Assembly (NCBI GenBank): GCA_028671895.1
Contig: CM053813.1
Coordinates: forward strand, 46,098,501-46,162,500
Source: Oenanthe sinensis
Taxonomy: Eukaryota > Streptophyta > Magnoliopsida > Apiales > Apiaceae
Direction of reading: 5' to 3'
Length of the DNA: 64,000 bases
Each line of letters starts with the position of its first letter. Within the stretch, counting starts at the first letter, position 1. A model generated the notes under the pieces. It was not told the DNA's origin and searched no databases. It saw only the letters and a list, made by a program, of their open reading frames with translations. Positions 36,546 through 48,681 of the stretch are shown piece by piece. A program made the position numbers and the translations under genes.

Positions 36546-37450
36546 TATCGAAAAATTATCACCAATGACGAACTAACAGTTGCCGGAACCCCAAACATGT
36601 CAGCTTATTGAAATCCATTTTTCAGGACATCAATTTTGAAGGTAACTACACAAAGTACTTGTTTGCTGGTGACAGTTTACTTTGCTTCTAAAAAATCATT
36701 CTTTATGGTGGTAGGATATTGGAGTGGATTCTGGAAACAAAGAAATACATTTCATTAGAAGCTTCGAAGTGAGGCACTGAGTTGGTATGTAATAGTGAGT
36801 AGTGACAGAACTACAATAGAGGTCAATCACGTAATAAATATTATTACGTGAATGGTTGAATGGTTGTTTGATTCTAACCATTTTTTCCCCCTCAGAGGAT
36901 GGTCAGCGGCTTACCTCTTTAAACTTACAAGATTGTCCCTTACAATATTATTTAAATTTGCTATTTGGTCCAAGACTCATGTCAAGTGCCTTTTAAGCCA
37001 TTCTTCGTAAAAATGCCTAAATCTAGATAAAGACTATACATAGACATTCTTCATATTGTAAAGACTATATTGTTGTACAATTCAACAAAAAAAAACCCAT
37101 CTAAAAAATAATAATCCAAGAATTCAAACGAGTCCCGTGCCTTGCAAAAGCTCTAATGCTACTTAACATATACTGCTTATCAGGCATATATCACAGAACG
37201 CATACATAAACAACTGTCTCAAATCTTCCTACATTCCATTTCATAACATAATCATAGAAAAAGGTTGCAATACATTCTCATTTCTCTATATCCTGGAACT
37301 CTAGTACTCTACATATATCAGTTAGCCATAATACAACATGTAACATAATAAAATGAGACCATGAAAGAATAATTAATCAATACAACTTATTAAACAAATG
37401 AATCATCAAAACATCGAAACTAAAATAAAAACACAAATCTAAAAATTAAG
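36546..37450. other. Intergenic
   Basis: Contains the 3' flank of the DUF1685-like gene on the minus strand (up to 37452). No other feature seen. Confidence 0.4.
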
Positions 37451-37452
37451 AT

Positions 37453-37971
37453 TCATCTAACATTGCAAGCAACTGCACAGGCCCATGACTTGAGATGCTG
37501 TTTCATAGCCATTCCATCATTCAATGGGGGCATCATCTTACCATATTTTTTATTATTAAAACTTTCATAACCTTCAATCATCATCAAAATCTCACTCAAA
37601 TCAAACCTAAAATCAAACCCCAACTCCTCATAATCACCTACATTCCCATTCTTCTTGTTCCTCTTCTTTGATACTTTTCTTATCTTCCTTTCTTCACTTT
37701 GTTCTTTCTCATTTCTTGATCTTGACCCACTGGCATTAGTCGAGGTGTGCGCAAGCTGACCCCGACACCCGGTATAATTAAAAGAAGAAACATCTCTCTT
37801 GATTTCAAGAATCACTATAGGCTCTGATGGTGTTTTCACCTTTTCGTCATCTTCCACTTTTGGATCTTCTCTAGTAGAATGCACTTCAATGGGTTGAATC
37901 TTTGGAGCATGCATTACATTGGAGAAGAACCAAAGACAATCTAAACTCTCTATCACCTTCTCTCCTTCCAT
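37453..37971 (-). CDS. DUF1685-like plant protein
   Basis: Intronless frame of 172 residues from ATG 37971 (MEGEKVIESLDCLWFFSN). That start lines up with MDPEYVISLFDSCWF of the second DUF1685 gene at 51812-52510; an upstream in-frame ATG would add MYMFTYRG, which the family lacks. It ends LKSWACAVACNVR, again like the other gene. In between are an acidic/lysine-rich stretch (EERKIRKVSKKRNKKN, a possible nuclear signal) and YEELGFDFRFDLSEI, a weak form of the DUF1685 core (LDLGF.F). The usual RPYLSEAW motif is not evident, so it is a divergent member. Molecular role unknown. Weakly conserved but no sign of decay. Confidence 0.7.
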   Translation of the reverse strand: MEGEKVIESLDCLWFFSNVMHAPKIQPIEVHSTREDPKVEDDEKVKTPSEPIVILEIKRDVSSFNYTGCRGQLAHTSTNASGSRSRNEKEQSEERKIRKVSKKRNKKNGNVGDYEELGFDFRFDLSEILMMIEGYESFNNKKYGKMMPPLNDGMAMKQHLKSWACAVACNVR

Positions 37972-37995
37972 ACCACGATATGTAAACATGTACAC

Positions 37996-38561
37996 AATAT
38001 TTGTATGTATGTATTATTTTCAGCTCAACTTTGAATAAACAAATTAAGAGATATGTACAAAATTATGTATGTATAATTTTCTTACAGGCTACAGCTACAG
38101 TTTGACGAAGCTGAGGAGGGATGGTGTTGAAGTAGTGTGTATGTTTATATAATAAAGCGTTACAGGAGCCGAATTAAAGGTGGTCATGACAGCTAGCTGC
38201 TTTCAACTTTGTAAAAGTGTTAATGGAGAGTTGGCTTCAAGTTGTATGCCACTCACACTTTGCAATACTTTAACGGTCATATTTTTGTTGTAATAAATAT
38301 CGTATTTATTTGCTTTCGATTTTAAAAATAAAATTGCAATTACTTTACTATTAAATATATACATTTTCAATAACACGAATCATTGTGTATTTGAAAACGC
38401 TTTTACTTGTCCGGTTTGAGGTTTATTTCGGAATTTTATATAAATATCATTTATAAGTCGAGAAAGATATACATTTTTTTTATTTATAGATTAATTATAT
38501 GTATACATTATTTTATTTATAAATTAATTATAAATAAATTAAACGGATTTTGGATTTAATT
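37996..38561. other. Promoter side of the DUF1685-like gene
   Basis: 5' flank of the minus-strand gene. A TATATAAT-like sequence lies at 38144-38151, about 175 bp upstream of the start codon. Nothing else seen. Confidence 0.3.
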
Positions 38562-38570
38562 TAATTTTAT

Positions 38571-40355
38571 GGAAAATTCCTAATAGTATCATTGTACTAT
38601 TGGCTTTTCTAAATGGTACCAATTATTGTTTTGACCTTCCAAGTGGTAATACCGAACTATTGACTTCGTCCACACTGTAACACTCCGTTATCTATTTGTT
38701 AGTCAAACGTTATAATCATTGGTACCACTTGAAAAAGTCAATTCTATAGTGGTACCATTAAGAATTTTCCTATATAATTTTCATAAATCGACTAATTTTA
38801 ATATTGATTAAAATCTTTAAAATAATAAGATTAAAATCTGTTAGGGATTGTGGTACCAACAATGTAATCAACTAATATTTACTTAGATTAATTAATAATT
38901 AACTAAGTAAAACATATTGTCATATATAGTTTGACAGTATGTTTAAAATGTCACTTGTAATAAGATGCTCAAATAGTCAAGTAGGTGACAGTAAGTATCA
39001 ATAGTTACTGTCATGTGTAAATGAAATAAATGATTCATGAAATAGAAGTTCATAAAGTGTTCATGCACAACATATATCAATTTTCTGACAGTAACATTCT
39101 ACATTCTGGAGTCTACGACAGCATATTCAAGTGACAGCAACTTTTGAAAACAGACGACAACAACTATTTTTTTGACAGTAAACTTGGCGGAGATTGAAGA
39201 TTCAAGACAGCAAGTTTCCTGATAGTAGTCTGTTTCAAGTAGCAGACTAGGTAAAGTCATTCACAGATTGATCTTGACATTTCTACGTAGTCTGTCAAGT
39301 CTACAATTGCAACTTGAGAAAAAGCAAGCAAAAAGGGTGAAGCGTGCTCATGGTATCAAGAATGTCAAATCTTCACATAGTACCTTTATCTAAATTTGGA
39401 ATGAAGACAAGACTTATGAAGAAAAAGTAAGATTACTAATTCGAGTAATGTCCAGGATTCAAGGAAAAGTGTACATGTATGTTAGGAATTAGGAGTTCTA
39501 GAAGTTTACAGAGGGGGGTGAATGTATACTTCAAATCTTTTTCACTCTTTTGATTTTTATGGACTATATAAACTGTCAACTGGATTGTAAGGTTGAGCAA
39601 GTAAAACAGATTTAAGTTAGAACAACAGATATAGAAATGAGTATAATGAACACTAGATGTAACTTTCAATCTAATTTTATTAGCATGACCTTTTGCTACA
39701 ATCTGAAATTCAAATTGAACTTCAGCTTCTTGTTCTAGGAAAATTACAATTGTAAAACTCACAAAACATCTATAAAACTCACATAAGATAGATTAGCTAT
39801 AACTAGAAATAGACAAGACATGCTTTACAATTGACTGATATCTATTTCTAGCTAACACTATTATGACAGACTGCTACATCCAGCCTTAATAAATTACTAA
39901 ATACAGAAGTTATGTTTAATTTTTAATAATTTTAAACATGAAGATTTTAAATAATAATAAAATGTGTAGATACAATATAATATTATATTGTATATCATAT
40001 TTAATATTGAAAAAATTATAAAATGTGAGCAAACATCCAAACATGTCTTAAATTTATCAAGATTAACGTTCAACTAACGGAGTGTTACCATTTGGATGAA
40101 GTCAATAGTTCAGTATTACCATTTAGAAGTTCAAAACAATCATTGGTACCATTTGGAAAAGTCAAATGTACGGTGGTACTATTAGGAATTTCCCTTTAAT
40201 TAATTGTAATTTATAACGTTTGACTAACGGTCAGCTAACGGAGTGTTATAATATGGATGAAGTCAAAAATACAGTGTTACTACTTGGAAGTCTAAAATAG
40301 TGATTGTTGCCATTTGAAAAAGCCAATAGTACAATGATACTGTTAGGAATTTCCC
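38571..40355. mobile_element. Mutator-like foldback element with 9-bp target duplication
   Basis: The left end GGAAAATTCCTAATAGTATC and the right end GATACTGTTAGGAATTTCCC are inverted copies that continue for about 150 bp. The flanks carry an exact 9-bp duplication TAATTTTAT (38562-38570 and 40356-40364), as in Mutator-like elements. The end sequences are repeated: the left block 38571-38772 is itself a small hairpin, and the right side has two tandem copies (about 40050-40195 and 40220-40355). The interior has repeated GACAGTAA words and a retroelement-like AGAGGGGGGTGAATG but no transposase. Confidence 0.8.
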
Positions 40356-40364
40356 TAATTTTAT

Positions 40365-41340
40365 CAACTAAAAAAGAGAGTATTATTAATATTACAGACA
40401 AGGGTAGCACGAACTATATTATTATATTACAAACAACTGGACATTGACAATCATTCCTCATATGGGAATGGAACATTGACTATTGGTGCACAACAGAGTA
40501 TGGAATATGATATAGTAGTAGAAAATGAGACATCGCATATGGAATTTGCAGAATCAATTATTATTTATGTGGTATATAATTTTAATATTTTATTTTATCT
40601 TTAATTTTATATATATGTAATAATTCATAGATTATGTTTTACTATTTCTTTTATAAATTATGTTTTACTATTTCATTAGATAAACTAGTATTACAGTCTG
40701 TGCTATACAAATTATTGTTAACACTAGTAAAATTGCCAAATTCAACAACTTGAATGCATATGGTTACATGCTTATATTTTGAATTAGTAAATATAAGGTA
40801 AATAAGAAAAAAGAAATTTAAGATGCGGTTTAAATCATACAAATTCAACTCGACTAATGAAAGTGAGAATAAAATTTCAAAAATTTTAAATTATTGAAAT
40901 CTTTAAGTCCATTCTCGATTAGAATCCAATAAGTCAAAGGGTAGGTAAGTGTAACTCCCGAAAGAACTAATGGCAGCAATGATTGGTTTTTGATTTGGAG
41001 CCACACTGAAAGATAACTTCGAATTCAAGGGCCGAGTGCCGCTGTACAAGTTTGAATTTTGATCACGAGTCGCAATTTAAATTTATTTTGCGTGTTTAGC
41101 CTAGCTCTTTAATCGTCCAATTGTGATTCTCTTGTATAGCTGTAACTACTGGACTTGTGATGTACATTCTGCAAGAATATATATAAGTAACCCATTGCTT
41201 ACGAAAACTCAACAACGTAAGATACAAAATTAAAGTAGTGTAGGGTCAGTAATAATAAAATAACGTTTTTCGTTAATTTTAAGGATCAGATGCTGGGGGA
41301 CATGCATAACTAAATTTTGAAGGAACTAATTTTTGTTTAT
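40365..41340. other. Upstream region of SDR gene 1
   Basis: AT-rich. Closer to the gene, a TATATATAAG sequence at 41178-41187 lies about 165 bp before the start codon and is the likely TATA box. A short upstream ORF starts at ATG 41290 (MLGDMHN). Confidence 0.4.
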
Positions 41341-41346
41341 GATATA

Positions 41347-42333
41347 ATGACTGATCAGTGGAGCAATGCATCGGACAAGTTAGAGCCATGGTCCGATCTG
41401 AACGGCAAGGTTGTACTCGTAACAGGTGCATCATCAGGCAGTGGTCGAGATTTCAGCATTATTCTTGCCAGAAACGGCTGCAACGTGATTGCAGCTGCTA
41501 GGCGGTTGGACCTTCTTAACTCACTTTGCGATATCATCAATGCTCAGTGTTCTCCAAACAATCCTCGAGCTGTGGCTCTTGAACTTGATGTGATGGCCGA
41601 ACCTCAAGTCGTTGATGCAGCAATACAAAAAGCTTGGTCAGCCTTTGGTCGTATCGACATTTTAATTAACAATGCTGGTCTTCGAGGTTAGTAATTAGTT
41701 TCAAGATTTAAGCCTTAATTTGGTCATATTGTTTTACATAATGCATGTTTAGTATTATTATCAGCACAAAGGTATATACTATAAGATGTAATTTTTGTTA
41801 ATGCCTAATCATTTTTATCAGGTAGCACAAGTTCTGCAATGGAACTAACGAAAGAGCAATGGGATCAGGTGTTAAATGTGAATTTATATGGAGCCTGGAT
41901 ATGTTCAAAATGCGTAGCTCTGCGGATGCAAGAGGCTAAAATAGGAGGATCCATTATCAATATATCAAGCATATTTGGACTAAGCAGGGTCCAAAACAGA
42001 GGAAGTATTGCATATAGTTCATCCAAAGCAGGGATGCATGCCATGACCACTGTAATGGCACTTGAATTGGGAACAGATAATATTAGGGTGAACACAATAG
42101 CGCCATCACTTTTCCGTTCAGAAATCACAGAAGAACTTTGTACTCAAAAATGGTTTTTGAGTGTGACCAAGAAAATTCTGCCACTTCCATACAATACATC
42201 CACAGTCGAAACGGCATTTATACCATTAATCCGATACTTGATGGACGACTCTTCAAAATATGTTACGGGCAACATTTTCGTAGTAGATGGTGGCGGTAGT
42301 CTTGTGGGTGTTCCCATATACTCCTCCCTTTAA
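41347..42333 (+). CDS. Short-chain dehydrogenase/reductase (SDR) 1
   Basis: Classical SDR, a soluble NAD(P)-dependent oxidoreductase of 283 residues. Exons 41347-41686 and 41822-42333 with GT/AG borders; the joined codon is GGT. Seen: cofactor motif TGASSGSGRD, AAARR in the second-strand region (arginines suggest NADPH), NNAG at residues 109-112, the catalytic Ser in NISSIFG, YSSSK with catalytic Tyr and Lys, and a C-terminal GNIFVVDGGGSLVGVP. The start MTDQWS leads straight into LEPWSDLNGKVVLVTGAS, as in plant FabG-like SDRs. Odd: TGASSGSG where TGASSGIG is usual; SDR 2 has the same change, so it predates the duplication. Substrate unknown. Close paralogue downstream at 48682. Confidence 0.92.
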
Positions 42334-42615
42334 ATAAATCATCTTACTTTGTAACAAATAAAATCCCCTAGTTACTAGCTTGTGGGTTACTACTAATCTC
42401 TGATTGCCAAGGATTTTGGTGACTTTATTTTTAGTTTCAACAAATCATTTAAATAAAGTTGCTCGCTGATTGAGTAGGTGTTCGTGTTTCTGTGTACCCT
42501 TTGTTTCTATATAATGTACTGGCTACGGATTTCATTTAAATAAAGTCGTCGAGTTTTATTACCTATAAAAATATATGGCCGGGTGAAATTTTAGTTAATA
42601 ATTATTTTATATTAC

Positions 42616-42631
42616 TTTAACTAAGTATTTT
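42616..42631. repeat. LINE target site duplication, left copy
   Basis: TTTAACTAAGTATTTT, repeated exactly at 48324-48339. Sixteen bases is a usual length for LINE insertions. Confidence 0.88.
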
Positions 42632-42659
42632 TTTTTTTGCCAGAAAAAAGAAAGTGATT

Positions 42660-45600
42660 TTATTGAGCTTTTAAATCATTTGATAAAACATGAAGCAAAT
42701 CCGGATGGACATCCCCCATCCGCCATCTACGATCAGCTGAAGAATTTGAATATCTCGCAATGTAGTGAGCTACCAAATTCGCGGATCGTCTGACAAACTT
42801 TAAAGTCACATTTCTCGACTTTAATTCTACTAACAGGTTCTTGCATTCATCAACTACTCGTCCAAAGTATGACAAGTTAACTGAGGAACATCGAATGGCT
42901 TGAATTGCGCCCAGACAATCGGATTCAATCTCAGTTGTTGGCCACTGCATTTCTTTAACCCAGCTCAGGGCCTCCCTTATACCGATTGCTTCTATCAGTT
43001 CTGGATTCAAGCTACCTTGTCTGCAGGTTGATCGTGCTTCTACCAGTTGTTCATTATGATCTCGAGCTACTATGGCATAGCTGTAGAGATTGGAGTCTTC
43101 AAAAATAGCTGCATCAGTATTAACCTTAATTGTTCCTACCGTTGGTTGTTTCCAGCACGTATCTCCTTCCGTTTGAGTAATAAACCCAAAAGAATTATCG
43201 AAAGATTTGTCTTGTGCATTTTCCCAGTTGTTAAGGCTTTGTAAAGCTGATGTAACAATTCCAGTATACCCCTTTCCTTTTTGCTTCCATACTATGTCAT
43301 TCCTGTTATTCCATATAGCCCATGCCACCATAAAGACTTTGTTGATTACATTTCTCCTACTATGTTTCAACACTTCTGCTATCCACTTTTTAACAGTTGT
43401 GATTGTGTGCTCATCATACTTGTAGTTCAACTGTTGCCAGCTTAGGACTGACATCGGGCATGTAATTAGAGTATGAAGTACTGTTTCTTCAGCTAGATTG
43501 CAAACTGGACACCTGCTATCCACCTCGACCCTTCTACTACGTAGCTGAACTTTAGTTGGCAGACAATCACAAATAGCTCGCCACATGAAGTGTTTTACTT
43601 TTAACGGAATCTTTAAGTTCCAAATTTTATTCCAGAAGCCAGAGTTACTGCTTGTGTGATTTATCATTGCACCCTCTCTGATGCTAGCGTACGCACTTTT
43701 AACCGTGTACTGGCCCAACTTATCTTTTCTCCAAAACCATGAATCATTTTCCGTTACCTGAAGTGGAATTGAGAGAATCTGGTTAACATCTCGCTCGTTA
43801 AAAATGTCTTTCACCAAATCTATGTCCCGGCTATCATGGTTCTCGGTCATGAGTGCAGAGACTTTATTCCCTCTTAGAGCTTCGTGCTTTGTGTGAATAT
43901 ATGGATCACTTTCACAAGGTAACCAAGGATCAACTTCAATGTCTATAGTAGACCCATTACCTACACGGCGAGCCATACCTGATTTCAACAGATCCTGCGC
44001 TGCAATGATACTTCTCCATACGAAGCTAGGATTAGCTCCAATTTTTGCTGTCAGGAAATTACCCTCGGGGTAGTATCTTGCTTTGAAGACTTTGCTAACC
44101 ATACTTTCTGCTTGTGTGACTAATCGCCATGCTTGTTTCCCTAAGAGAGCCAGATTGAAGTCATGCAATTTTCTGAAACCCATACCGCCATCTGACTTTT
44201 TCTTGCACAATCTGTCCCAGGACATCCAATGAATCCCTTTTGGTTTATTTACAGAAATTTTCCACCAATATTTGCACATCAAACTCTCCATCTCAGTACA
44301 CAATTGCATTGGTAGCAAAAAGATAATCATTGCATAGCTTGGCATGGTTTGAGATACCGTCTTCAACATTAGTTCTTTCCCACCCTTTGACAAATATTTC
44401 TTATCCCAACCCTCAATTTTACTCTGCATTCGGTTTTTCAGATAACCAAATGCCACTTTTTTATTCCTTCCCACAAAGTTTGGTAATCCAAGGTATGTTG
44501 TCTCCTCTGAAGCTTCAGCAAATCCAAGAATATTGCAGACTATTTCCTTCTCTTCCTGTATAGTGTTGTAGCTGAACAATACAGAAGACTTTGCTTTGTT
44601 TATTTGCTGACCTGACGCCTTCTCGTACACTTGCAACATATGATTGATTTGCAGGGCTGTTCCTTCATTTGCCTTAGAATAGATATATGAATCATCAGCA
44701 AAAAACATGTGAGTCAGCACTGGGGCGCCTCTTGCAACCTTTATACCTGTTAACAATCTCCTTCTTTCATACTCATTAATCAATGCTGTAAGCCCTTCTA
44801 TACAAATTAGAAACATATAAGAGGAGAGTGGATCCCCTTGTCTGATTCCTCTCTTTGGCAAGATTAAACCAAACTCCTTCCCTGAATGATTTATCGTGTA
44901 TCTGACAGAAGTGATGCATTCCATGAATAAAGACACCAGCTTGTCATCAAAGCCCATTTTCTCAAGCATTTTCTTTAGAAAAATCCATTCCACCCGATCA
45001 TAGTCTTTGCTCATGTCCAAATTGAGTGCCATCCACCCCGTTTTTTCAGCCACTTTTCGTTTCATATAATGCATGACTTCGTACGAAATCATTATATTAT
45101 CAGAAATCAACCTACCTGGAATAAACGCACTTTGAGTTGCAGAAATAATGCCGCCAATAACACCCTTAAGCCTGTTAGCCAGAAATTTTGACACTACTTT
45201 ATATGCAACATTACATAATGAAATAGGCCTAAGTTCTGTCATATATGATGGATCCTGTTTCTTTGGAATCAAAACGATGTTTGTATCCGTTATGCTTTGA
45301 TCAAACTTACCAGTTGTAAAGAACTGTTGTGTCAGCTGCACTAGGTCTGATCCCACCACCTTCCAATATTTTTGATAAAAATCTGGGCTCATACCGTCCG
45401 GCCCAAGGGACTTATCAGGATGCATATTGAATAAGGCTGCTTTTACTTCTTTGGATTGAACTGTTGTGAGCATGGCTGAATTTTGATTTTCAGTGACGAG
45501 CCTTGTGACACAATTAATTACCTCCGAGCACTCTGTATTCGTTTCTGCAAATAGGTTCGTAAAGTAGCTCAACATTGTTTCTTCCAGCCCCGAGCCCCAA

Positions 45601-46742
45601 CCAACCGTTTCTCTATAATCATTTATCAAGGAATTTATTTTATTCATTTTTCTTCGGGCTTTGGTGGCTGCATGAAAGAATTTACTATTGCTGTCTCCCT
45701 CTCGTAGCCAGAGTTGTTTACAACGTTGGCGCCAAAAAACCTCTTGCTCGCTGTATATTTCCATCAATTTCTTAGAGCTGTCTTGATACAGTTTTACAGA
45801 ATGAGCATCTGTTTTCCCTTTCGTATATTACATAATTCTCTTCAATTGTTTCACACGGGTTCTGAAGTTACCTGTTATCTCCTTACCCCATTTGGCCAAC
45901 AATTCCGAAGTGAAACTGATTTATTCTGCTAGAGTTTTACCTTGATTAATCTGCCAAGATTCTTCAACAATTTTACCACACATTGGGTCTCTTAGCCATG
46001 CATTCTCAAACCTAAAACGATGAACTCTGACTGGATAAGTATGCGAGTAAGGTTCCAATAATATGGGGCTGTGGTCAGATGTCGAAATTTTTAAATTTAA
46101 TAGCCTGACATCTGCAAATAGGCTCATGAAACTATTAGATACCAGAGCTCTGTCAAGTCTTATTTCTGTCCAAGCTTCTGTGCCATAGCCTCTCTCCCAA
46201 GTATAAGGATACCCTTCAAGCTCTAAGTCGTGTAAGCCACAGTCATCTATACACTTCTGGAAACCCTGGATCAACCAGGTTGGATAAGGACGGCCACCTC
46301 TTTTGTCTTCTTGCCGAGCCACATTATTCATATCACCTATTAAAACCCAAGGTAAAGACGTTTGGCTATGTAGTCTATAAATGAGCTCCCATGTCTCCCT
46401 TCTTTTGGCTCGATCAGGCTCTCCATAGATTCCTGTTAATCTGTACTTACTCCACCCTTTCGTCTCGATCACTACATCAATATGATTTTTACTATATGAC
46501 ATCACTGTAGCCTCCTGTTTGTTCCTCCACAAGAAAGCTAATCCTCCGCTATGCCCCCTAGATTCTACTGTCAGAGCACCTTCAAAACCTATCAAACCTC
46601 TTACTTTATCAACTCTATCTGTTTTGCACAAAATTTCACTGAGAAAAACAAAATCTGGGCTCTTTTGGAGTATTGACTCCTTAAGGAATTGTAAAGCCCA
46701 TGGGGTCCCAAGCCCATGGCAATTCCAGCTTAATGTTGTCAT
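42660..46742 (-). pseudogene. LINE ORF2: endonuclease, reverse transcriptase, RNase H
   Basis: Starts at ATG 46742, overlapping the ORF1 stop as ATGA. Endonuclease: LSWNCHGLG, E in FLSEIL, IGDMNNV and SDHSPI. After residue 273 there are two in-frame TAA codons (45921-45923 and 45828-45830); between and after them the frame is still LINE-like (WGKEITGNFRTRVKQLKR). Reverse transcriptase: DKSLGPDGMSPDFYQ, LRPISLCNVAYK, LNLDMSKDYDRV, GIRQGDPLSSYMF and the catalytic FFADDSYIYSK. Then a zf-RVT zinc segment (CPVCNLAEETVLHTLITC) and RNase H (VNTDAAIFEDSN, ELIEAIGIREALSW, ESDCLGAIQAIR). It ends at the stop just before the poly(A) tail. Only the two stops break it, which suggests a fairly young copy. 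Confidence 0.92.
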
Positions 46743-47989
46743 AATTTCTGGCGAACCCCGTGCGCGAGGCTCGCCAATTTCACGTTTTTTGGATCCTTGA
46801 TAATATTTGGGCTAATGTGTGTTTCTTGCTCCATGTTTGTTACTTCATCCTCGTCCAGGCCCATATCCAACTCAGTATTTTTATTCACGTCATCCTGAAA
46901 GCCCATCCCATCATCAGTCCTTCTCTTCTTGTTTTCAATTACTGTTACTCCTGAATTTTCGAGATTTGATTGGATATTTTCTTTCCTTATCCCTATATCT
47001 TTTAAATTTCCCACATTGGCGCCAATCTCCTTTGATTTGTTTGTTACGATTCCTTGATTGTCTCTGTGCGTCACCCGCTCCTGATTTTCTGGGGTAATAT
47101 CCATCTTTCTGTTATCGTTCCTATCCTCCTCTGTTGGTGGATTCCGGCCATCGTTGTTACCTTCTCGCAGCCACTTAGCACCTATCAATCTTGTTTGCCT
47201 TCTTAGCGGAGCTCGCATCCATGAACCATATGGTTTAACAATTTCATCTTCTGGTGTATCAAATAGCTTGTTACAGAACTTATCTGCATGGCCCATTAAT
47301 CCGCATATGAAACAAAACGTGGGGACGTTTTCATATTTGAATGTGATCCATTACCATTCATTCCCAGTCTTTCTTACCTTCATACATCTCTTCAATGGCT
47401 TTGCCAGATTTATTGTGACTCTAACTCTTAAGTACTCTCTCCAAACGCCAGTAAAATTGCTTGGACAAGAGGCTACAAACGTGCCTATGTAATTCCCAAC
47501 CTCCTTGATTACTTTTTCAGTCATGAAGCCCGTACGTAGCTCATAGATCTGGACCCAAAGATCCATGTTGTTTAGAATGACGGCACGAGGTATATCACCT
47601 TCCTTCATCCTCGTGATAACAAGAGCTTTACGATTAAAAGACCATGGACTGCCTTCTATGACCCTTTTGATGTCTAGCTTGTGATAAAACTGGAACAAGT
47701 ATAGATTGACATCCACTTCCTTTATGAACACCCCTTTTCCTGGTCTCCACAATGCAGCCATGGTTTGTTTCATTGATGGGAAATCAACGACTCCATCTAC
47801 CAGAAATCGCCCGACTAAGCATAGCTTTGCATTGAAATCCTGACCCATGTCTGAATCTTGATCTCCTGTTTCCATCTCAAAAGCCAATCCCTCCTCTTCT
47901 TCATCCTCCAGTGAAATGTTATTCATGGCCTCTATCATGTTACTCGTTGACGCCATATTCAAAAACAAAACAAAAACGAAAGAACACAC
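46739..47989 (-). pseudogene. LINE ORF1: DUF4283 and zinc knuckle
   Basis: RNA-binding protein of the LINE. The first frame opening runs from 47989 and a likely start is MASTSNMIEAMNN (47956). It contains a DUF4283-type domain (LCLVGRFLVDGVVDFPSM, WRPGKGVF, SPWSFNRKALVITRM, LWVQIYELRTGFMTE). A TAA at 47351-47353 interrupts it after RKTGNEW, where relatives continue with a hydrophobic residue; the same frame goes on with the CCHC zinc knuckle CFICGLMGHADKFC and a charged tail rich in N, E and K. The stop TGA at 46739-46741 overlaps the ORF2 start (ATGA), so ORF2 may be made by re-initiation. Confidence 0.85.
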
Positions 47990-48323
47990 AGTACTACTAC
48001 GACGATGACCGATCTTAACAAAGAGACGAAATAATAATACCTACCTGGATATAAATCAAGACGAATCAACCCATGTCAGATGACAAGACTTCAATGGCGT
48101 GATCGAAAAATTCAATTGTTTTGTTTTGTCGTCATTAAACAACACATAAAGTAAATTCTATGTGGGAGCCTTATGTGCTAAATTCCTGACATGACATTAC
48201 CACCTATTCTACTCTATTTTGTAAAATGCCATATCTTTATCACATCATAACTCTAATAAATTAACTTTGATCCCATTGCAATCCTCAAGAACTTCAGCTG
48301 TTTAATATGATATAGTAAAACAT

Positions 48324-48339
48324 TTTAACTAAGTATTTT
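48324..48339. repeat. LINE target site duplication, right copy
   Basis: TTTAACTAAGTATTTT, identical to 42616-42631; marks the 5' end of the LINE. Confidence 0.88.
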
Positions 48340-48483
48340 AGTTTCCCTCGGAGATACTATTGTACAAAGAACTAATCCGTCCGCTAAATCAGTTGAGTTA
48401 ATTAATAACTTCGGTTGGCACAATTATTGTCACATGTCGGGTCCAAGCCTCCTTTATTGACTTTTCATTCTTTAACTGAACTA

Positions 48484-48615
48484 GTTGCTGTAGTAATTCA
48501 ACATTCGACACCTAATCCTAAGGACCACACTACTAATATACCTATTCCAAGAGAACCAGTTGCTGTAGTAATTCAACACCTAGCTAATCCACATTACTAA
48601 TATTCCAAGAGATAA
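48484..48615. repeat. 75-bp direct repeat upstream of SDR gene 2
   Basis: GTTGCTGTAGTAATTCAACA occurs at 48484 and again at 48559, with further matches to ACTACTAATAT and TATTCCAAGAGA. A short tandem duplication in the probable promoter. Confidence 0.7.
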
Positions 48616-48681
48616 TGCACAATAGTAGTGTATAATATAACTTTGCTAGCTAATCATAATATTCGCTGCAGAAGAAATATT

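Larger units (their letters stand above)
42632..48323 (-). mobile_element. Full-length L1-type LINE, inactivated
   Basis: An element of about 5.7 kb on the minus strand, flanked by an exact 16-bp duplication. Its 3' end is a poly(A) tail (T run at 42628-42638 on the plus strand) directly after the ORF2 stop. The 5' end has a leader of about 330 bp before ORF1. It carries ORF1 (RNA-binding) and ORF2 (endonuclease, reverse transcriptase, RNase H). Three premature TAA codons inactivate it. It separates the two SDR genes. Confidence 0.93.
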
